Origin: Caulobacter sp.
GTDB taxonomy: Bacteria; Pseudomonadota; Alphaproteobacteria; Caulobacterales; Caulobacteraceae
Reading direction: 5' to 3'
Length of the DNA: 23,069 nt
Assembly (NCBI GenBank): GCA_014378155.1
Contig: JACMOF010000519.1
Coordinates: 1 to 23,069 of the forward strand
Shown: piece after piece, positions 15,102 to 21,882 of the stretch
Numbering within the stretch: the first letter of the stretch is position 1
Layout: every line of letters starts with the position of its first letter
Program-made: the position numbers and the translations under genes
Notes under the pieces: generated by a model
The model's database searches: none
The model's input: only the letters and a program-made list of their open reading frames with translations
What the model was told of the DNA's origin: nothing

Positions 15102-15839
15102 TCATTCTCCTTTGGGCTTACCCGTTTTCGGGCCGCCTTTTGCCTGTTGATTGGCGAGATGCGCTTCCCAAAGATCGGGGCGCCGCTCGCGGGTGGTCTC
15201 TTCACGCATACTGGACCGCCACTGGGCCACCTTCTTGTGGTCGCCCGACAGCAGCACCTCGGGGATATCCCGTCCTTCGAACGTCCGCGGCCTGGTATAC
15301 TGCGGATGCTCCAGGAGACCGTCCTCGAAGCTTTCTTCCTGCGTGCTCTCGAAATTGCCCAGAACCCCTGGAGCCAATCGAACGCACGCCTCGATCACGA
15401 CCATCGCCGCCGCCTCGCCACCGGCGAGCACCGCGTCTCCGACCGAGACCTCCTCGAACCCCCGGGCGTCGAGCACCCGCTGGTCCACCCCCTCGAAACG
15501 GCCGCACAGGACGATGACGCCCGGAGCCTTCGACCATTCCTTGACACGCGCCTGGGTCAGGGGCCGACCCCGGGCGCTCATGTACAAAAGCGGCCGTCCA
15601 CCGACCTCCACGCTGTCCAGCGCGGCGGCGATGACGTCCGCTTTGAGTACCGCTCCCGCGCCGCCACCCGCAGGGGTGTCGTCGAGGAAGCCGCGCTTAT
15701 CTGTGGAAAAGCCCCGAATGTCCAGTGTTTCCAAACGCCACAGGTCCTGCTCCTTCCACGACGTGCCGATCAGCGAAACGCCGAGCGGGCCGGGGAAGGC
15801 CTCGGGGAACATGGTCAAGACGGTGGCGGTGAACGGCAT
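15102..15839 (-). CDS. trmD: tRNA (guanine37-N1)-methyltransferase
   Basis: TrmD methylates N1 of G37 in tRNAs that read CUN, CCN and CGG codons, using S-adenosylmethionine bound in a trefoil knot, as a dimer. The protein is 245 residues. Recognisable parts are [15 protein letters not shown] at residues 6-20, [10 protein letters not shown] at 53-62, [12 protein letters not shown] at 85-96, [12 protein letters not shown] at 111-122, [11 protein letters not shown] at 132-142, [10 protein letters not shown] at 153-162 with Arg154, and [11 protein letters not shown] at 174-184. Compared with the Haemophilus enzyme as I recall it, the GGGPGM loop reads GGGAGA and the Asp169 position is Glu. The start at 15839 gives the family N-terminus; neither it nor the ATG at 15860 has a good ribosome site. 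Confidence 0.96.
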   Translation of the reverse strand: MPFTATVLTMFPEAFPGPLGVSLIGTSWKEQDLWRLETLDIRGFSTDKRGFLDDTPAGGGAGAVLKADVIAAALDSVEVGGRPLLYMSARGRPLTQARVKEWSKAPGVIVLCGRFEGVDQRVLDARGFEEVSVGDAVLAGGEAAAMVVIEACVRLAPGVLGNFESTQEESFEDGLLEHPQYTRPRTFEGRDIPEVLLSGDHKKVAQWRSSMREETTRERRPDLWEAHLANQQAKGGPKTGKPKGE

Positions 15840-15894
15840 GGGCGCTCTGTAGCGCCGCATGTGCGCGAAGACGAGAGGGGCAGGCCCTCATCGA

Positions 15895-16089
15895 TCAGGT
15901 CAGGATGGTCCTGGGCAGGGGCTTGCCGGCCTCGGCGGGCATCAAGGGCGGGGTCAACCTGACAGGCTCGCGGGTGGGGTCGGCTGTCGGCGCGGCGTGA
16001 TGCACGGGGGCCACGGCCAGCACGGCGGCGGTGGTCAGGGTCGCGGCGGCGAGCGCCGCACCGACACGGATCTTCTTCCATGAAATCAT
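15895..16089 (-). CDS. Small hypothetical secreted or membrane-anchored protein
   Basis: This 64-codon frame encodes MISWKKIRVG followed by a hydrophobic stretch (about residues 10-27), with Ala-rich sequence ending near VAPVHHAAP that could be cleaved after the AxA-like site. The rest is Pro/Thr-rich and short (EPVRLTPPLMPAEAGKPLP). Basic residues before the hydrophobic run are what a signal peptide or single anchor needs. The ribosome site is weak (GGAAGA). It lies 55 bp upstream of trmD on the same strand and could be its first operon member. The frame is open further upstream but that part is Arg-rich and not protein-like. I recognise no family. Confidence 0.5.
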   Translation of the reverse strand: MISWKKIRVGAALAAATLTTAAVLAVAPVHHAAPTADPTREPVRLTPPLMPAEAGKPLPRTILT

Positions 16090-16368
16090 GGGCGAGGGGT
16101 CTTCCTGCGTTTCGGGTCGTTCAATCCAAAGCCCGGGAGCGGGGGAGGTTCCCGTGGAGGCGGCCTTGGCGGACCTCCTGCCTCTAGGCGAAGCGATTGA
16201 CCTCGCCAAGGCGGCATTACGACGCGTTCGCCGCATTTCGCGGCGGCGCCGCAAGGGCGGGCGAGGGCGCCTAAACCTGTCAGCAGCGGGTCAATTGGGT
16301 CCGATTTCCGCGAGACGCACGCCGCCGTGCCGGACCATAGTCCCGCCGTCCAGCCAGTGAGCCCGCCC
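16090..16368. other. Divergent intergenic region, no supported gene
   Basis: These 279 bases separate the small protein gene (minus) from the PEP-mutase-like gene (plus) and should hold promoters for both, probably including the trmD operon promoter. A 9-bp inverted repeat, GCCTTGGCG with CGCCAAGGC, spans 16163-16212 with a 32-base loop. An Arg-rich open frame runs through on the plus strand but I see no support for it as a gene. Confidence 0.5.
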
Positions 16369-17172
16369 GTGACCCAGACCACCGCCGACCGTTTCCACGC
16401 CCTGCACGCCGGCCCGGACGTGCTGATCTTGCCCAACGCCTGGGACGCCGCCAGCGCGGCCCTGATGGAAGACGCCGGGGCCGCCGCCGTGGCCACTTCC
16501 AGCGCCGCCGTGGCCTGGGCGCGGGGCTATGCCGACGGCGACGCCCTGCCGGTCTCGGCCCTGATCGATGTGATCGCCGGCATCGGCCGGGTGATCAAGG
16601 TCCCGCTGACCGCCGACATCGAGGGCGGCTATACCGACGACCTCACCGAGCTGACCGAGACCGTCAAGGCGGTGATCGGGGCCGGAGCGGTCGGGATCAA
16701 CCTCGAAGACGGCCGTCGCGATCCAGACATCCACGCCCGCAAGATCGAGACGGCGCGGGCCGCCGCCGAGGCGGCCGGCGTGAAGCTGTTCATCAACGCC
16801 CGCACCGACGTCTATCTGGCCGGCCTGGCGCAGGGCGAGGCGGCCCTGGCCGAGACGTTGCGCCGGGCCGCGCTCTACGCCGAGGCCGGCGCCAGCGGGA
16901 TCTTCGTGCCGCTGCCCATCGAGGAAGACGTGCTTTCGACGCTCGCGGCCGCGACCGCCCTGCCTCTGAACGCCATGGGCCGACCGGGCATGCCGCCGGC
17001 GACGCGCCTCGCCGAGCTGGGCGTGCGCCGCCTGAGCTCGGCCACCGGACCGTTCCGGGCCGCCTATGGCGCGATGCTCGCCGCGACCAAGACTTTCCTC
17101 GTCGATGGCGACACCACCGGCTGCGCGGCCTCCGCCAAGGACCTGCCCGACCTCAACGCGCGGTTCGGCTAG
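16369..17172 (+). CDS. Isocitrate lyase/PEP mutase family enzyme
   Basis: This 267-residue TIM-barrel belongs to the PEP mutase/isocitrate lyase superfamily, which makes or breaks C-C or C-P bonds next to carboxylates using Mg2+. Visible active-site elements are LILPNAWDAASA at residues 19-30, TSSAAVAWARGYADG at 43-57, PLTADIEGGY at 79-88 (Asp83 and Glu85, metal-side acids), GINLEDG at 109-115 (Glu113) and NARTDVYL at 143-150. The KKCGH-type catalytic loop of true isocitrate lyase is absent, so oxaloacetate hydrolase-, methylisocitrate-lyase-like or other lyase activity is possible. I chose GTG at 16369, giving the family-like start TQTTADRFHALH; GTG codons at 16327 and 16357 are alternatives and none has a good ribosome site. 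Its TAG overlaps the stop of the convergent gene. Confidence 0.88.
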   Translation: MTQTTADRFHALHAGPDVLILPNAWDAASAALMEDAGAAAVATSSAAVAWARGYADGDALPVSALIDVIAGIGRVIKVPLTADIEGGYTDDLTELTETVKAVIGAGAVGINLEDGRRDPDIHARKIETARAAAEAAGVKLFINARTDVYLAGLAQGEAALAETLRRAALYAEAGASGIFVPLPIEEDVLSTLAAATALPLNAMGRPGMPPATRLAELGVRRLSSATGPFRAAYGAMLAATKTFLVDGDTTGCAASAKDLPDLNARFG

Positions 17173-18518
17173 GGCTTCTTGGCGGGCGGCGCAGCCGAGG
17201 GCGGCGCCGCAGCCGCCTCCTGCCAGTTGAACCGAATAGGCAGGACGATGGGCAGGCCGTCCAGCGGCTCGCCCTCTTTGCTCCAGGGGTTCATCGCCAT
17301 CAGCTTGGCCGCCTCGATCGCCGCAGCCCCGAAATCCAGACCGACAGGGTCCTCGTGTCGCACCTGACAATCCGTCAGCTCGCCTCGGATATCCACTACG
17401 CAGCCGACCACTCCAAGGCCCGTCTTCACCCCGGCCTTGATCGCCGCCTGTGGATAGGCCAGCGCCATCCCCTCAGGGGTCATGGTTCGGGTCCATTTGG
17501 GCGCGGTGATCTTGCGGGTGTCGGGGCTCGCCGGATCGCGAAAACGGAACGGCACATCGACGGTATAACTGCTCAGCGTCTTCACCTGATCTGGGGCGAA
17601 GGCGACCCTGAAGTTCGGCGACAGTGAGCGCGCGGCCTTGCCGAAACCCTTGCCGGTCGGGATTTCAGACAGCACGCTGCAGAAGGTCAGGCCGCCGGTT
17701 TTGTTCAGGTTGCAGCGCAGGGCGACTTGGCCGGTCACCGCGCCTTTGGCGTCGGCGGGCCAGGCCGCACGTACCTGAGCAGTCGATGGCGTGCTGGTCC
17801 AAGGCGGATCCAGCACCAGGCTCTTGACCGGTCCGCTGGGCATGGGCATGTTTTCGAAGCCTGCCCAGACCACGGGAATGGTGGCCTCGGTCTCCACGGG
17901 CTTGCCGCCCCGGATCTTGGGTTTCAGCCGAAATAGCGGCGAAAGCGCGAGCGCCGCCGCGCCGAAACCCATGTTCTCGGGCGTCTGGTGATCGACCTTG
18001 CAGTCGCGCAGGAAGCCTTCCTCATTGACCTTGCAGACGATTGTCGCCCTGGCGTTGGCCGGCGGCCTGTCGCGCGCCGCGACGGGAAAGACGCCCATCA
18101 ATTGCCCGGCGGAGGGTTTGGTCAGCCAGTCGGGGTTGGAATCGCCGGGCGCGAGGAAGCTGTAGCTGCGCTCAAACCGTCGCCCGATAATCGCGGCGCC
18201 GTTGTCGTCCTTGACCTTGACCCGATCCTTCGCTGACAGCCCGAGGGCCGCGTCACCGAAGCCCAGGCCGGCGGGCTCTTCCTTGGTCACCTTGCAGCCG
18301 GATAATCGGCCGCCCGCGTCAGCGGTGCAATTGAGGTCCACATCGCCCGAAATCTTCTGGGCGAAGGCGGCCTTGGGATAGGCTGCGGCGACATCCTCGG
18401 ATTTGGCGCGCTGCATGTAGGAAGGGTGGGCTAGCGGCTCGTCCGCCGCCCGGCCGTGCGTCGGCGCCAATCCCGTCAAAGCCGCCACGGCCAGCGCCGT
18501 CAGAAGTGCCGCCCTCAT
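17169..18518 (-). CDS. Secreted protein with four TonB_C-like repeats and paired cysteines
   Basis: This 449-residue protein has a signal peptide (MRAALLTALAVAALTGLAPTH, likely cut after GRA at 24) and four tandem modules similar to the TonB C-terminal domain. Each module has a W/P-rich opening (for example WLTKPSAGQL, WTSTPSTAQV, WTRTMTPEGM), a strand ending in Cys, a Gly turn, a second Cys, and GxGFGxAAxxLS or close variants. The only eight cysteines fall at 64/75, 162/173, 269/280 and 373/384, always C-x10-C. There is no N-terminal TonB membrane anchor or Pro-Lys/Pro-Glu spacer, so it is not an ordinary energy transducer; it is probably periplasmic with one disulfide per module. The C-terminus is Ala/Pro/Lys-rich. 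GGGGGA precedes the ATG. It is divergent from polA across 139 bp. Role unknown. Confidence 0.85.
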   Translation of the reverse strand: MRAALLTALAVAALTGLAPTHGRAADEPLAHPSYMQRAKSEDVAAAYPKAAFAQKISGDVDLNCTADAGGRLSGCKVTKEEPAGLGFGDAALGLSAKDRVKVKDDNGAAIIGRRFERSYSFLAPGDSNPDWLTKPSAGQLMGVFPVAARDRPPANARATIVCKVNEEGFLRDCKVDHQTPENMGFGAAALALSPLFRLKPKIRGGKPVETEATIPVVWAGFENMPMPSGPVKSLVLDPPWTSTPSTAQVRAAWPADAKGAVTGQVALRCNLNKTGGLTFCSVLSEIPTGKGFGKAARSLSPNFRVAFAPDQVKTLSSYTVDVPFRFRDPASPDTRKITAPKWTRTMTPEGMALAYPQAAIKAGVKTGLGVVGCVVDIRGELTDCQVRHEDPVGLDFGAAAIEAAKLMAMNPWSKEGEPLDGLPIVLPIRFNWQEAAAAPPSAAPPAKKP

Positions 18519-18657
18519 ATATCCCCCGAGTTGAGCTAAGCTGCCGCTACGTTTCGCAGCCTAGGGTGGAGCCTAGTCGGTCGGCACGGCAAGCGCCAGC
18601 ATGAAGCTGGGCGTCTGAGGTGTTCCCGCGCGCCTCTCGACCGCCTATCTTGGCCCC

Positions 18658-21588
18658 ATGACCGACACGCTCGCCGATTCCGCCGTCTCCGCTGAAGCCG
18701 CTCTGGCCGAGGCAGACCGCCCCCTGACCCAGGACGGTCCTACCGTCCGGCTGTTCCTGGTCGACGGCTCGGCCTATCTGTTTCGCGCCTATCACGCACT
18801 GCCGCCCCTGACCCGCAAGAGCGACGGCCTGCCGGTGGGCGCGGTGCAGGGCTTCTGCAACATGCTGTGGAAGCTGCTGCGCGACATGCAGGGCGACGCG
18901 CCCACCCACCTGGCGGTGATCTGGGACCATTCGGAAAAGACGTTTCGCAACACCCTCTACGACAAGTACAAGGCCCACCGCCCGCCGCCGCCCGAGGACC
19001 TGATCCCGCAGTTCCCGCTGGTGCGCGAGGCGACCCTGGCCTTCGGCGTGCCGGCCATCGAGCTGCCGGGTTATGAGGCCGACGATCTGATCGCCGCCTA
19101 TGCCTGCCGGATGCGCGAGCTGGGCGGCGAGACGGTGATCGTCAGCTCCGACAAGGACCTGATGCAGCTGGTCGGCGACGGCGTCTCGATGTTCGACCCG
19201 ATGAAGGGCGTGCGCATCGACCGCGAGCAGGTGTTCGAGAAGTTCGGGGTCTATCCCGACAAGGTGGTGGATGTTCAGGCCCTGTGCGGCGACAGCGTTG
19301 ATAATGTGCCCGGCGCCCCCGGCATCGGCATCAAGACCGCCGCCCAGCTGATCAACGAATATGGCGACCTCGATACGCTGCTGGAACGGGCCGGCGAGAT
19401 CAAGCAGCCCAAGCGTCGCGAGACCCTGATCGAATATGCCGACCAGATCCGCCTGTCGCGCCTGCTGGTCAAACTCGACTGCGACACGCCCTTGCCGGAG
19501 CCGATCGACGACCTGACGGTGCGCGAGCCAGACAAGCAGGTGCTGGCCGACTTCCTGGAGCTGATGGAGTTCCGCTCCCTCGCCCGCCGGGTCGGCGACG
19601 GCAACGCCTCGGCCGCGCCGCGCACACTGGGCCCGTCTGGGGGTCGTCCCCCCAGCGCCCCGACCGCGCCGGTGCTGGGCGTGTCCTACATGACCGCCGC
19701 CGCGCGAGCGGCCGCCAATCCGGTGGCCGAGCCCGTGTCCATCGACCACGCGGCCTATGTGCGCATCCAGGACCTGGAGACCCTCAATGCCTGGATCGCC
19801 AAGGCCACGGCCAAGGGCGTCATCGCCTTCGACACCGAGACCGACGCCCTGTCCTCGGCCACGGCCGGCCTATGCGGCGTGTCCCTGGCGATCTCGCCGG
19901 GCGAGGCCTGTTACATTCCAGTCGGCCACTGCGAGAAGGACGGCCTGGCCCTGGAGGCCGCCGCCGACCTGGTGCAGGTTTCACTCGAAGACGCGATCGC
20001 CGCGCTGAAGCCGCTGCTGGAGAGCCCCGCGGTTCTGAAAGTCGCCCAGAACGCCAAGTACGACATCGCCGTGCTGGCGCGCTACGGGATTAATGTGGGT
20101 CCGATCGAGGACACCATGTTGATCAGCTACGTGCTGGAGGCCGGTTTGCACGGCCATGGCATGGACGAGCTGTCGGAGCTGCATCTGGGCCACAAGCCGA
20201 TCCCCTTCAAGCAGGTGGCCGGCGCGGGTAAGGCGCAGATCAGCTTCAAGCACGTCGCCCTCGATCAAGCGACGGCCTATGCCGCCGAGGACGCCGACGT
20301 CACCCTGCGGCTCTACACTGTGCTCAAGCCGCGCCTGGCGCGCGAGGGCCTGCTGACGGTCTACGAGACCCTGGAGCGTCCGCTGCCCACCGTGCTGGCG
20401 GCCATGGAGAACGACGGCATTCGCGTCGATCCCGAGACCCTGCGCCGGCTGTCCAACGAGGTCTCGATGCGCATGGCGCAGTTCGAGGCCAAGGCCCAGG
20501 AACTGGTCGGCCGACCGTTCAACCTCGGCAGCCCCAAGCAGATCGGCGACGTGCTGTTTGGCGAAATGGCCCTGAAGGGCGGCAAGAAGACCGCGACCGG
20601 CCAGTGGTCGACCGACAGCGACGTGCTGGAAAGCCTGGCCCTGGAGCACGAGCTGCCGCGCGTGCTGCTCGACTGGCGCCAGCTTTCGAAGCTGAAGGGC
20701 ACCTATACCGACAACCTGATCGCCGCCATCGCGCCGGGCGGAGACAATCGCATCCACACCTCCTACGCCCTGGCGGCAACCACGACGGGCCGGCTGTCGT
20801 CGTCGGACCCCAACCTCCAGAACATCCCGATCCGCACCGAGGAGGGCCGCAAGATCCGCAAGGCCTTCGTGGCCGCGCCGGGCAAGGTGTTGATCAGCGC
20901 CGACTACAGCCAGATCGAGCTGCGCCTGCTGGCCCATATCGGCGACATCCCGCAGCTGAAGATCGCCTTCCAGGAGGGCTTGGACATCCACGCCATGACC
21001 GCGTCGGAAATGTTCAACGTACCGATCGAGGGCATGCCCAGCGAGGTGCGCCGCCGGGCCAAGGCGATCAATTTCGGCATTGTCTACGGCATCTCGGCGT
21101 TCGGCCTGGCCAACCAGCTGTCCATCCCGCAGGGCGAGGCGGGGGCCTATATCAAGACCTATTTCGAGCGCTTCCCCGGCATCCAGGCCTATATGGAAAC
21201 GACCAAGGCCTTTGTGCGCCAGCACGGCTATGTCACCACCATCTTTGGCCGCAAGATCAACATTCCCGACATCGGCGGCAAGTCGGTGGCTCACCGGCAG
21301 TTCGCCGAGCGGGCGGCGATCAACGCCCCGATCCAGGGCGCCGCGGCCGATGTCATGCGTCGCGCCATGATCCGCATGCCGAGCGCGCTGACGGCCGCGG
21401 GGCTGTCGTCCCGGATGCTGCTGCAGGTGCACGATGAACTGGTCTTCGAGGCCCCCGAGGCCGAGGCGCAGGCCACCATCGCTGTCGCCCGCGAGGTCAT
21501 GGAGGGGGCGGCCGCGCCGGCGGTGGACATCTCGGTGCCGCTGACCGTCGAGGCCAGAGCCGCCGTCAACTGGGACGAGGCGCACTAA
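18658..21588 (+). CDS. polA: DNA polymerase I
   Basis: This 976-residue enzyme has all three activities used in Okazaki-fragment processing and repair. Residues 30-310 are the 5'-3' exonuclease (FLVDGSAYLFRAYHALPP at 33-50, YEADDLIAAYA, SSDKDLMQLV, GDSVDNVPGAPGIGIKTA). A Gly/Pro/Ala-rich linker at about 315-360 joins it to the 3'-5' exonuclease, which looks active: FDTETD (Asp392, Glu394), NAKYDIAVL and YAAEDADVTLRLY. The polymerase domain has TTTGRLSSSDPNLQNIPIR, DYSQIELR with Asp749 (motif A), RRAKAINFGIVYGISAFGLA (motif B) and VHDELVFE with Asp926 (motif C). Some 25 extra residues precede the exonuclease. There is no clear ribosome site before the ATG, but family similarity begins soon after it. 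Complete and intact. Confidence 0.98.
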   Translation: MTDTLADSAVSAEAALAEADRPLTQDGPTVRLFLVDGSAYLFRAYHALPPLTRKSDGLPVGAVQGFCNMLWKLLRDMQGDAPTHLAVIWDHSEKTFRNTLYDKYKAHRPPPPEDLIPQFPLVREATLAFGVPAIELPGYEADDLIAAYACRMRELGGETVIVSSDKDLMQLVGDGVSMFDPMKGVRIDREQVFEKFGVYPDKVVDVQALCGDSVDNVPGAPGIGIKTAAQLINEYGDLDTLLERAGEIKQPKRRETLIEYADQIRLSRLLVKLDCDTPLPEPIDDLTVREPDKQVLADFLELMEFRSLARRVGDGNASAAPRTLGPSGGRPPSAPTAPVLGVSYMTAAARAAANPVAEPVSIDHAAYVRIQDLETLNAWIAKATAKGVIAFDTETDALSSATAGLCGVSLAISPGEACYIPVGHCEKDGLALEAAADLVQVSLEDAIAALKPLLESPAVLKVAQNAKYDIAVLARYGINVGPIEDTMLISYVLEAGLHGHGMDELSELHLGHKPIPFKQVAGAGKAQISFKHVALDQATAYAAEDADVTLRLYTVLKPRLAREGLLTVYETLERPLPTVLAAMENDGIRVDPETLRRLSNEVSMRMAQFEAKAQELVGRPFNLGSPKQIGDVLFGEMALKGGKKTATGQWSTDSDVLESLALEHELPRVLLDWRQLSKLKGTYTDNLIAAIAPGGDNRIHTSYALAATTTGRLSSSDPNLQNIPIRTEEGRKIRKAFVAAPGKVLISADYSQIELRLLAHIGDIPQLKIAFQEGLDIHAMTASEMFNVPIEGMPSEVRRRAKAINFGIVYGISAFGLANQLSIPQGEAGAYIKTYFERFPGIQAYMETTKAFVRQHGYVTTIFGRKINIPDIGGKSVAHRQFAERAAINAPIQGAAADVMRRAMIRMPSALTAAGLSSRMLLQVHDELVFEAPEAEAQATIAVAREVMEGAAAPAVDISVPLTVEARAAVNWDEAH

Positions 21589-21882
21589 GCGCTATTGCAC
21601 GAATTATTTTTGCACGTGCGCCTCACCGCCTGGGGTGGAGTGCTTCCGCCGCGGAAACCTCGATGCCCGCTAGACGCAACCTCAGACATAGAAATGCTAC
21701 CGGTATCGTAATTTCCGCTACCCGTCCCACCAGGCGCTGCGACGTTGGGTCACGGTACAGTTAAGGTCGTGGAAACCGTCTTCTCCGCACAAATGGAGTG
21801 CGACGCGGGCGCTTCAGCTGCGGTTTAGATATCTGCCGATCTGAAGGATCCCGTGCTCGCCGCCCAACACCGGAGAGCGGCC
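21589..21882. other. Intergenic region between polA and the chemoreceptor gene
   Basis: This 294-base gap is visibly less GC-rich than its neighbours and has no supported gene. Just after polA a direct repeat TTGCACG occurs at 21595-21601 and 21610-21616, around an AT-rich patch, with GCACGTGC (21612-21619) as a perfect palindrome. I could not pick a convincing promoter for the chemoreceptor or a terminator for polA. Confidence 0.5.

Noticed and set aside
16163..16212. Inverted repeat GCCTTGGCG/CGCCAAGGC upstream of the PEP-mutase-like gene, considered as a riboswitch or terminator
   Set aside because: The 32-base loop and lack of a T tract make a terminator unlikely, and no riboswitch consensus is recognised.
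19981..21585. A 534-codon open frame antisense to polA
   Set aside because: High-GC codon bias in the polA frame leaves the opposite strand open. The translation is rich in Arg, Gly, His and Gln with no domain, and polA on the other strand is unambiguous.
21595..21616. Direct repeat TTGCACG after polA, considered as a sigma54 promoter or an iteron
   Set aside because: It lacks the GG-N10-GC spacing of sigma54 promoters, and two copies are too few for an iteron set.
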